This document shows, in pieces, positions 1 through 6,362 of a stretch of 11,056 nucleotides of DNA (positions are counted from its first letter, which is position 1; each line of letters starts with the position of its first letter). The notes below the pieces were generated by a model, which was not told the origin of the DNA, did no database searches, and worked only from the letters and a program-made list of their open reading frames with translations. The position numbers and the translations under genes were made by a program. The stretch is from Oscillospiraceae bacterium (GTDB lineage Bacteria; Bacillota; Clostridia; Oscillospirales; Ethanoligenentaceae): assembly GCA_003518885.1 (NCBI GenBank), contig DOXU01000148.1:1-11056 (forward strand), given 5' to 3'.

Positions 1-1259
1 CTCCTTTGTCTGGCTCTGTCACACCCCCCCCCTCTCAAAGTGCCGCCCATCGTGGCATCATCTGTGCTGCTTTGGCCGACGGATGTTCTCATATCGCCCC
101 CTATGCGGACTCCAAAGATATGCAGGCAACCACAAATGTTATGCGAGCACTTGGCACCTTCATCCGTCAGGAAGGAAAATCCTTAATAATTGATGGAAGC
201 AGAACTTTCAGTAAAACTACTGGAACACTCGATTGCCTTGAATCAGGGTCCACCTTGCGCTTCATTATTCCCATTTCTTCCCTACATGGGGGAACTTGGA
301 CCTTTATCGGCCGTGGAAGACTCGCCGAACGTCCACTTGATCCTTACCTGCATTGTCTGCCCCAAGCGGGCGTCACCTGTGAAACGCCTCCAGCTGGTGG
401 GCTGCCCCTTACCATCCACGGTGCTCTGCAAGCAGGAGACTTTTCCTTGCCTGGCAATGTAAGTTCACAATTCGTCACCGGATTATTGCTGGCACTCCCA
501 CTTTTGCAGGAAAATAGTCATATTACTTTGACCAGTCCACTGGAATCTGTTGGCTATGTCAATTTGACTTTGGATGCCATGCATACATTTGGCGTTACTG
601 TCAAGTCTGATGCAAGCGGCTATTTCATTCCGGGTGGTCAACACTACCAAACACGTGACTTCACTGTGGAAGCGGATTGGTCACAAGCGGCCTTTTGGTT
701 AGTGGCTGGTGCTCTTTCAGGCCCTATCTCTGTCTGCGGATTAAACACACATTCTAAACAAGGAGATGCGAACATTTTAAAAATCTTGGAGCAATTTGGC
801 GCTAAAATCACTCAACAAGGCCACACAGTCACGGTAGAATCCGCTCCGTTACACGGAATCGAAATCGATGGCGCACAAATTCCAGATTTAATTCCCGTCT
901 TAGCCACTGCCGCTTGTTTTGCCTCTGGCACCACTGTTATTCGCAATGCAGGCCGTCTACGTCTTAAAGAAAGCGATCGATTGCATATGATAGCAAAAGG
1001 GCTAAATTCCCTTGGCGCACAAGTCACAGAACAGCCAGATGGTTTAACAATCTTAGGGCCACTTCAAGGCAACCCGGATTCCATGCCCACCCTCGATGGT
1101 GCAAACGATCACCGTATTGTGATGGCACTCTCTATCGCAGCAGCTCATGCCGGTGGAGCTGAAATTACAGATGCAGAATCTATCCAAAAATCGTATCCTA
1201 CATTTTTTACACATCTTCATGCACTTGGGGGGATTTCTGATGTCGTCCACATGGGGTAA
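1..1259 (+). CDS. aroA: 3-phosphoshikimate 1-carboxyvinyltransferase (EPSP synthase), 5' partial
   Basis: Sixth step of the cytosolic shikimate pathway: transfers the enolpyruvyl group of PEP to shikimate-3-phosphate. The reading frame is open to the left edge. The TTG at 6-8 aligns inside the family's N-terminal LSG segment, so the true start lies upstream of the window. Counting from that codon, I see PPPSQSAAHR (7-16), SGSTLRF (80-86), the S3P-binding SSQ (153-155), the catalytic Asp in IPDLIP (D294), RLKESDR (319-325), NDHR (367-370) and the C-terminal Lys in SIQKSYP (K395). This is the whole two-domain enzyme minus roughly ten residues. The odd point is Q11 (codon 36-38), where nearly all family members have Lys (K22 in E. 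coli). The last 20 bases overlap aroC, implying translational coupling. Identity is very certain; activity with Gln is an open question. Confidence 0.96.
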   Translation, partial: PLSGSVTPPPSQSAAHRGIICAALADGCSHIAPYADSKDMQATTNVMRALGTFIRQEGKSLIIDGSRTFSKTTGTLDCLESGSTLRFIIPISSLHGGTWTFIGRGRLAERPLDPYLHCLPQAGVTCETPPAGGLPLTIHGALQAGDFSLPGNVSSQFVTGLLLALPLLQENSHITLTSPLESVGYVNLTLDAMHTFGVTVKSDASGYFIPGGQHYQTRDFTVEADWSQAAFWLVAGALSGPISVCGLNTHSKQGDANILKILEQFGAKITQQGHTVTVESAPLHGIEIDGAQIPDLIPVLATAACFASGTTVIRNAGRLRLKESDRLHMIAKGLNSLGAQVTEQPDGLTILGPLQGNPDSMPTLDGANDHRIVMALSIAAAHAGGAEITDAESIQKSYPTFFTHLHALGGISDVVHMG

Positions 1260-2337
1260 TCAATTAAAATTATCAATATTTGGAGAGTCACACGGTGACG
1301 GTATTGGTGTTGTGCTGGATGGCCTGCCATCTGGAGAAGAAATCGATCAAGGGGAAATTCTTACACAAATGGCCCGCCGCGCTCCCGGACAAAATACGCT
1401 CTCCACGGCCCGTAAGGAGAAAGACCAACCAGAAATTCTTTCAGGCCTATTTGAAGGGCATACCACAGGCACACCACTTTGTGCTATGATTCGGAATCAG
1501 GATACACATTCAAAAGATTATTCCGAATTAAAAATTCATCCACGACCAGGACACGCAGATTATACTGGCGCAATCCGTTATAATGGATATAATGACTATC
1601 GTGGAGGTGGCCATTTCTCTGGTAGATTAACTGCCCCTCTTACCTTTTCTGGTGCCGTCTGTCGTCAAATTCTAAAAAGACGTGGTATCCTCATCGCAGC
1701 GCATCTATTTTCTGTAGGTAAAGTGAAGGACATCCCATTTGATCCCACTAAAACAACAGAAAAAGATCTACATACACTGCTACAAGCTCCATTCCCTGTC
1801 TTGAATACAGATGCCGGACAAGCCATGCAGCAAGAAATTGAAGATGCCCGACAAAACGGGGACTCCGTTGGTGGTATAATTGAGTGCATCGCAATAGGAC
1901 TTCCCGCTGGCATTGGAAGCCCCATGTTCGATGGAATAGAAAATCGACTTTCTTCTATCTTATTCGGTGTTCCTGCTGTAAAGGGAATTGAATTCGGAAA
2001 TGGATTCGCCGCCGCCTCTTTGCATGGCAGCGAAAATAATGATGACTTTATCCTGCAAGGCGACTCCGTTCGTACGGAAACAAACCGTCATGGAGGCATT
2101 TTAGGGGGAATTACCACAGGGATGCCTTTACTTTTCCGCGCCGCCTTAAAGCCGACACCCTCTATTTTTCAAAAACAAAAGACGGTTGATCTCCATGAAC
2201 ATACCGAAACCACTTTAACAATACACGGCCGTCATGATCCTTGCATCGCCGTGCGTGCCGTTCCTGTTATAGAATCAGCCGCGGCAACTGCCCTTTTAGA
2301 TTTATTACTGGAGGCATACGGCTATGAATTTAGATGA
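1240..2337 (+). CDS. aroC: Chorismate synthase
   Basis: Last common step of the aromatic pathway: FMN-dependent 1,4-elimination of phosphate from EPSP to give chorismate. The start is the ATG at 1240, not the upstream in-frame ATG at 1147. It gives the family N-terminus MSSTWGNQLKLSIFGESHG and is preceded by a G-rich site (1227-1232). Length is 365 residues, normal for the family. All three signatures are present: FGESHG with H18, RPGHADYTG (102-110, H105) followed by DYRGGGHFSGR (119-129), and HGRHDPCIAVRAVPVIESAAA (from about 329). The two His residues match the catalytic pair known in the family. There is no flavin reductase fusion, so it is a monofunctional enzyme relying on a separate source of reduced FMN. 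It overlaps aroA by 20 bases and pheA by 14. Confidence 0.97.
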   Translation: MSSTWGNQLKLSIFGESHGDGIGVVLDGLPSGEEIDQGEILTQMARRAPGQNTLSTARKEKDQPEILSGLFEGHTTGTPLCAMIRNQDTHSKDYSELKIHPRPGHADYTGAIRYNGYNDYRGGGHFSGRLTAPLTFSGAVCRQILKRRGILIAAHLFSVGKVKDIPFDPTKTTEKDLHTLLQAPFPVLNTDAGQAMQQEIEDARQNGDSVGGIIECIAIGLPAGIGSPMFDGIENRLSSILFGVPAVKGIEFGNGFAAASLHGSENNDDFILQGDSVRTETNRHGGILGGITTGMPLLFRAALKPTPSIFQKQKTVDLHEHTETTLTIHGRHDPCIAVRAVPVIESAAATALLDLLLEAYGYEFR

Positions 2338-3472
2338 AGCGCGTAAGACAATTGATCAGGTGGACAAACAACTTCTTGCTCTTTTTGAACAAAGGATGCA
2401 AGCAGTGCAAGCGGTCGCCGATTACAAACGCAAAAACAACCTGCCTGTTTTCGATTCTAAACGTGAACAACTGGTTTTGAACAAGGCACGTGACGCCGTT
2501 TCTCCCTCGCTGGAAAACCAGGCCGTGACCTTTGTTCGCGCACTGATGGATATTTCTAAGGACTTAGAAAGACAAGAACTCTCTGTTGGAAGAGTCCGAG
2601 ATCACCTTTTGCATCGTTTGGTGGGGCAAACGAGGACACCAATTCCCGCTCCACGCGTCGTTGTACAAGGCATCCCCGGCGCTTATTCCCATCAAGCAGC
2701 TATGCAGATGTACCCTGATGGACAAATTACCTTTGTAAAACGTTGGATCGACGTCTTTTTTGCCTTGCGTGATGGCCTTTGCGATTATGGTGTTTTACCT
2801 ATAGAAAATTCTTATGCGGGCACTGTCTCAGACGTTTATGATTTACTACACGAATTTCATGCTTACATTGTAAAAGGCTATCCACTGGATATTCGACATT
2901 TTTTACTAGGCGTGCGTGGCTCCAATTTAAATCAAATCAAAAAAATTTATACCATTCCTATTGCATTCAACCAATGTCGAGATTTCTTCAGAGAACACCA
3001 TCGCCTTGAACTTATTCCTACCACCAACACGGCGATTGCCGCACAAATGATAGCCAAAATGGGGGATCCCACCTGCGCTGCCGTCTGCTCACAAAAATGT
3101 GCCTCCATTTACGGATTGGATGTTCTAAAAGAGGACATCCAACAAACAGACAATAATTGCACACGCTTTATCTCCATTGCAAGTCGATCAGAGCTCTCCT
3201 CCAATGCGAATAAAATCAGCCTTCTGTTTTCCCTTCCCCATATTACAGGCTCGTTGAAACGCATTTTATCGCACTTTTCCAACATTGGATTGAACCTAAC
3301 CAAAATCGAGTCTAGGCCGATTCCGGATAAAAATTTTGAGTATATCTTTTACTTAGATTTCACGGGTAATCTTTCTAAACCCGGGACGGTCGCGCTTTTA
3401 AACGGTTTAAAAGACGAACTCGGTACTTTTCAATTTCTCGGCAACTATTTTGAGCCCAAATCGACAGAATAA
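2324..3472 (+). CDS. pheA: Bifunctional chorismate mutase / prephenate dehydratase (P-protein)
   Basis: Converts chorismate to prephenate and then to phenylpyruvate, the branch to phenylalanine. The start ATG at 2324 has a GGAGG site (2310-2314) nine bases upstream. Residues 1-90 form an AroQ-type chorismate mutase. R7, R24, K35, D44, R47, E48 and Q84 all match the E. coli active-site set with a constant offset of four. The dehydratase domain (about 111-285) shows GIPGAYSHQAA (116-126), PIENSYAGTV (159-168) and TRF (280-282). The ACT domain (about 296-375) has a Gly-Ser-Leu variant of the GAL motif and the ESRP motif, so phenylalanine feedback is likely. The usual SHPQ stretch reads TIPI (210-213), although the following NQC Gln (Q217) is kept. 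It is the last gene of the operon and is followed by a strong hairpin. Confidence 0.95.
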   Translation: MNLDEARKTIDQVDKQLLALFEQRMQAVQAVADYKRKNNLPVFDSKREQLVLNKARDAVSPSLENQAVTFVRALMDISKDLERQELSVGRVRDHLLHRLVGQTRTPIPAPRVVVQGIPGAYSHQAAMQMYPDGQITFVKRWIDVFFALRDGLCDYGVLPIENSYAGTVSDVYDLLHEFHAYIVKGYPLDIRHFLLGVRGSNLNQIKKIYTIPIAFNQCRDFFREHHRLELIPTTNTAIAAQMIAKMGDPTCAAVCSQKCASIYGLDVLKEDIQQTDNNCTRFISIASRSELSSNANKISLLFSLPHITGSLKRILSHFSNIGLNLTKIESRPIPDKNFEYIFYLDFTGNLSKPGTVALLNGLKDELGTFQFLGNYFEPKSTE

Positions 3473-3481
3473 AATCATAAC

Positions 3482-3523
3482 AACGAAAAGGACGACATCA
3501 ATAAAGATGTCGTCCTTTTCGTT
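3482..3523. terminator. Bidirectional terminator between pheA and hsp20
   Basis: A perfect 18-bp inverted repeat (3482-3499 and 3506-3523) with the six-base loop AATAAA lies ten bases after the pheA stop and 45 bases after the hsp20 stop on the other strand. The arms end in AACGAAAAGG/CCTTTTCGTT. On the minus strand the hairpin is followed by GTTATGATTTTATT; on the plus strand by ATTTAGATCC. The T-runs are moderate, but the stem is very stable and its place between convergent genes fits termination of both. A smaller GGGTG...CGCCC hairpin (3541-3555) lies between it and hsp20. Confidence 0.85.
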
Positions 3524-3567
3524 ATTTAGATCCTCTCACAGGGTGTTACGCGCCCGCTCTGGCTTTA

Positions 3568-3996
3568 CTATTGAATTTCGATATGTTTATCGTTCTCTTG
3601 TTCACCATTTTTAGGTAAAACAATATTTAAAACGCCATTTTCATATTTAGCAGAGATACTAGCGCGATCCACACCTGGGAGATAGTAGGAACGCCCGTTC
3701 TGCCCAGAGGTGCGTTCATGCCGGATAAATCCGTTCTCCTCTACGTCTTTTTCTTCACTACGAGAAACGTTAATATGCAACATCCCATCGTCTTCATACT
3801 GAAGTGCAATATCTTTTTTATCCGTGCCCGGGATATCCACTGCAACGGTATAATTTTGATCCGTCTCTTTAATATCCGTCTTCATGTCACTGCCAGCCAT
3901 AGCCATGGAGAAAAACGGCTCATCAAAGAAACGATTGAGAAACGAACCACCATTCACATTATATGGTACCATATCGTGATGATTAAAACCTAACAT
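3568..3996 (-). CDS. Hsp20/alpha-crystallin family small heat-shock protein
   Basis: ATP-independent holdase chaperone that binds unfolding proteins in the cytoplasm. The protein is 142 residues. The start at 3996 (MLGFNHHDMVPYN) is chosen because AAAGGGG (4006-4012) lies nine bases upstream; the in-frame ATG at 4041 lies upstream of the promoter -10 box and cannot be used. The alpha-crystallin domain spans about residues 38-132, starting near MKTDIKETDQNYTVAVDIPG. It has the hallmark AxxxxGVL motif (AKYENGVLNIVLP) near its end. The C-terminus HIEIQ carries the I-x-I motif that docks neighbouring subunits in oligomers. The gene is monocistronic, convergent with pheA, and has its own promoter and a CtsR-like operator. 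Confidence 0.95.
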   Translation of the reverse strand: MLGFNHHDMVPYNVNGGSFLNRFFDEPFFSMAMAGSDMKTDIKETDQNYTVAVDIPGTDKKDIALQYEDDGMLHINVSRSEEKDVEENGFIRHERTSGQNGRSYYLPGVDRASISAKYENGVLNIVLPKNGEQENDKHIEIQ

Positions 3997-4029
3997 TATA
4001 AACAACCCCTTTCTTTTGATTGCAAGATT

Positions 4030-4058
4030 AGTATACATCAAAGATCAAAGAAAGTCAA
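4030..4058 (-). promoter_or_regulatory. Sigma-A type promoter of hsp20
   Basis: On the minus strand, TTGACT (4053-4058) and TATACT (4030-4035) are separated by exactly 17 bases. Each box has one mismatch to the housekeeping consensus. The -10 lies 34 bases upstream of the hsp20 start codon, leaving room for a short leader with the AAAGGGG site. It is the best promoter match in the window. Confidence 0.85.
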
Positions 4059-4059
4059 A
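4043..4059. promoter_or_regulatory. CtsR-type operator overlapping the hsp20 promoter
   Basis: On the plus strand GATCAAA-GAA-AGTCAAA matches the known CtsR heptad repeat, RGTCAAA-NAN-RGTCAAA, with a single mismatch (A for G in the second base of the first heptad). A third imperfect heptad, CATCAAA, abuts it at 4036-4042. The site covers the -35 box and most of the spacer, a position where a bound repressor would exclude RNA polymerase. CtsR control of hsp20-type genes is known in some Bacillota. The ctsR gene itself is not in this window. Confidence 0.7.
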
Positions 4060-4088
4060 GTCTAATTGATAAATTTATTACTTGCAAT

Positions 4089-4139
4089 TTTTAGAATAAG
4101 GCTGTTTTTCTAAAATAGCGCCCGATTTCTCTCGAAATC
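4089..4139 (-). terminator. Possible 3' hairpins downstream of proA
   Basis: Two inverted repeats follow the proA stop. GATTTC-GAGA-GAAATC (4124-4139 on the minus strand) is six base pairs closed by a GNRA tetraloop. TTTTAGAA...TTCTAAAA (4089-4115) is eight base pairs with an 11-base loop and ends in As and Ts. Neither is GC-rich, and neither is followed by a clear long T-run, so termination here is plausible but weakly supported. The second hairpin would also lie upstream of the hsp20 promoter. Confidence 0.35.
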
Positions 4140-4165
4140 TTAATATTTTAAATTATTCAATTTCA

Positions 4166-5412
4166 TTATTGACGGATTTGGCCGGAACCATAAATTTGAT
4201 ATTTCACCGTAGTCAAAGCATCCAAGCCCATTGGGCCACGCGCATGTAATTTCTGCGTAGAGATACCGATTTCTGCGCCAAAACCGAACTCACCACCATC
4301 TGTAAAACGGGTAGAGGCATTCACATAAACAGCAGCAGCATCAATTTCCTGCATAAACCGTTCGCTATTTGTATAGTTTTCCGTCACAATGCATTCACTG
4401 TGCCCAGTGGTATAACGACGAATATGGGCAATTGCCTCATCTAAATCATCTACCACGCGAACAGCCAGAATATAATCCAAAAACTCAGTAGCCCAATCCT
4501 CTTCTGTTGCGAGCTGTACACTTCCCCTAAAATGCGGCGTACCTCTTCATCTCCACGCAAGGCCACTTGTTTTGTATCGAGCAAGGCTTTTGCCTTGGGC
4601 AAGAATTGCTCTGCAATCTTTCGGTGAACCAACAGGGTCTCAGCTGCATTACAAACAGATGGTCTTTGTGCCTTAGCATTAAAGATAATTTGCGCAGCCA
4701 TGTCCAGATCTGCGCTCTCATCCACATAAACGTGACAATTGCCAGTGCCCGTCTTAATGACCGGCACAGTTGCATTTTTTACTACACTTTGAATTAGCCC
4801 TGCTCCACCACGTGGAATCAAAACATCTAGATAATCGTTCAGTGTCATCATGGCATTTGCACTCGCACGGGAAAGATCCTCTACAACCTGGATACCCTCT
4901 TCCGGTAACCCGCATTTCTTTAAGGCCAGCTGCATAATACGACCAAATGCCAGATTCGAGTGAATGGCTTCCTTCCCCCCACGTAAGATGCAAGCATTCC
5001 CTGACTTTAAGCATAAACTTGCCGCATCAACTGTGACATTCGGTCGTGCCTCGAAAATAATACCCACTACGCCCAATGGAACGCGTACTTTAGAAATACG
5101 TAGGCCATTTGGACTATTCCATCCTGCATCCACTTTTCCTATTGGATCGGGTAAACCCACCACGTTCTCCACGCCAGCGGCGATTCCCTCAAGACGTTCA
5201 TGTGTAAGAGAGAGACGGTCTATCAAGGCTTTCCTTAATCCACTGGCCTTTCCATTCGCGACATCCTCCGCATTGGCCTTTAAAATTTCCGTCTCATGCT
5301 CTCGAATCATCTGAGCGATGCTACTAAGCGCCTGATCTTTTTGTGCAGATGAGGCCGAAAACAATTTCCGTGTGGCCTGTTTTGCCTTTTTACCCATTTC
5401 TTCTATTGTCAT
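4166..5412 (-). pseudogene. proA: Gamma-glutamyl phosphate reductase, frameshifted
   Basis: Second step of proline synthesis: NADPH-dependent reduction of glutamyl-5-phosphate to glutamate-5-semialdehyde. The first frame (5412 down to about 4520) encodes a normal ProA through the catalytic Cys in QRPSVCNAAETLLVH (C254) to [13 protein letters not shown] (near 297). It then runs into foreign-looking sequence and stops at 4450. The other frame resumes family sequence at [20 protein letters not shown] and continues through [31 protein letters not shown] to the stop at 4166. Restoring one base near 4515-4527 gives 415 residues, the normal length. The start ATG overlaps the proB stop (ATGA) and follows AGGAGGAG. 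Either a sequencing error or a real inactivating deletion; a GGGG run on the coding strand (4524-4527) is a likely spot. No convincing slippery site is seen. Confidence 0.9.
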
Positions 5413-6230
5413 GATAACTCCTCCTCTGCCCTTCTTTTCGACGGAAAATAAGTGCCAACCGGCTTCCCATCTAGTAAGTCATATAATTTCTCTGGATATT
5501 TTCCATTCATAATAACCATATCAATCCCATTTTTCGTGACAAGTTCTGCTGCATCCAATTTGGCAATCATTCCACCTGTACCAAGTGAAGAACCTGCTCC
5601 TTCGGCGTGAGAACGAATACCTTTATCTATATTCTTTACAATCGGAATCAATTCTGCGTCATCACAAGTACGGGGGTTATGATCATACAGTCCATCAATA
5701 TCACTTAGGAGTACCAACGCATCCGCTTGGATCAATGTAGCAACAATAGCAGATAGCGTATCATTTCCCCCAAATGTCATCGCTTCCTCTTCAACTTCTT
5801 CCACTGCAATAGAGTCATTTTCATTGACAATGGGAATAACTCCCAAATCAAGAAGTGACTCAAATGTGTTGATAAGATTTTGACGTGTATTATGATGTTC
5901 TGTGATAATCCGTGTCATTAAAATTTGTCCCACCACATGCCCATAAGGTACAAACAGTTTATCATATAAATACATCAGTTCAACCTGCCCTACAGCAGCG
6001 GCAGCTTGCATCGGGCGGGTATCGTGTGGTCGCTCCTTCATATTCAGCCGTGCAGCTCCTACGCCAATGGCCCCTGAAGAAACTAAAATAATTTCTTTCC
6101 CACTATTTTTAATGTCAGCAAGAACACGAACCAGCTTTTCTGTCCGACGGATGTTTAAACTTCCGTTCGGATAAGCCAGCGTGGATGTGCCTACCTTTAC
6201 GACAATTCGTTTTGCATCATGTAAAGCCAT
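5409..6230 (-). CDS. proB: Glutamate 5-kinase, short form without PUA domain
   Basis: First step of proline synthesis: ATP-dependent phosphorylation of glutamate, passing labile glutamyl phosphate to ProA. The amino acid kinase fold is complete in 273 residues: VVKVGTSTL (10-18), LVSSGAIGVGAARL (49-62), NENDS (136-140), FGGNDTLSA (153-161), LLSDIDGLYDHNPR (174-187) and GTGGMIAKL (217-225). The E. coli enzyme is near 367 residues with a C-terminal PUA domain. That domain is absent, and the protein ends about 30 residues after the kinase core. The ATG at 6230 follows a GGCGGGGGAAA site. The stop overlaps the proA ATG by four bases, so the pair is an operon with coupled translation. The conserved glutamate/proline-binding kinase residues appear present, so feedback inhibition by proline may remain. 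Confidence 0.96.
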   Translation of the reverse strand: MALHDAKRIVVKVGTSTLAYPNGSLNIRRTEKLVRVLADIKNSGKEIILVSSGAIGVGAARLNMKERPHDTRPMQAAAAVGQVELMYLYDKLFVPYGHVVGQILMTRIITEHHNTRQNLINTFESLLDLGVIPIVNENDSIAVEEVEEEAMTFGGNDTLSAIVATLIQADALVLLSDIDGLYDHNPRTCDDAELIPIVKNIDKGIRSHAEGAGSSLGTGGMIAKLDAAELVTKNGIDMVIMNGKYPEKLYDLLDGKPVGTYFPSKRRAEEELS

Positions 6231-6246
6231 TATTTTTCCCCCGCCT

Positions 6247-6274
6247 TATGCTATTTCTTCATTATTATAGCATA
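6247..6274. repeat. Inverted repeat over the proBA -10 region
   Basis: TATGCTAT (6247-6254) and ATAGCATA (6267-6274) form a perfect 8-bp dyad separated by 12 bases. On the minus strand the upstream arm contains the extended -10 element and the other arm falls near the expected transcript start. It could be an operator or form a small 5' mRNA hairpin. No regulator is named by the sequence. Confidence 0.6.
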
Positions 6275-6292
6275 CGCCAACTATCTTTAAAA
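6264..6292 (-). promoter_or_regulatory. Extended -10 promoter of proBA
   Basis: On the minus strand TGCTATAAT gives a perfect TATAAT (6264-6269) with the TG dinucleotide of an extended -10 (6270-6272). The -35 region is poor: TTTAAA or TTTTAA at 6286-6292 with 16-17 base spacing. This is typical of extended -10 promoters. It lies just after the hydG terminator and 34 bases upstream of the proB start codon, so proBA has its own transcript. Confidence 0.65.
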
Positions 6293-6299
6293 GCAAGCC

Positions 6300-6346
6300 C
6301 TAAAATAAGAAACAGCCGGGTAGAGGATTTCTCCACCCGACTGTTT
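6300..6346 (-). terminator. Intrinsic terminator of hydG
   Basis: On the minus strand, 16 bases after the hydG stop, AAACAGTCGGGTGGAG (6346-6331) pairs with CTCTACCCGGCTGTTT (6325-6310) over 16 positions. Fourteen are Watson-Crick and two are G-U; the loop is five bases. The sequence CTTATTTTAG follows. It ends the TM1266-hydG transcript ahead of the proB promoter. Confidence 0.85.
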
Positions 6347-6362
6347 TCCCCAATGCTTTTAT

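Noticed and set aside
190..462. Alternative-frame open reading frame inside aroA.
   Set aside because: It lies wholly within the aroA coding sequence, which is clearly the real gene, and shows no recognisable protein features.
3997..4041. Longer hsp20 starting at ATG 4041.
   Set aside because: That codon lies between the -35 and -10 boxes, and ATG 3996 has a well spaced AAAGGGG site.
4500..4540. Programmed -1 frameshifting in proA.
   Set aside because: The two frames overlap in the right sense, but no in-frame X XXY YYZ heptamer or clear following stem is present, and ProA is not known to use recoding. A one-base deletion or sequencing error is simpler.
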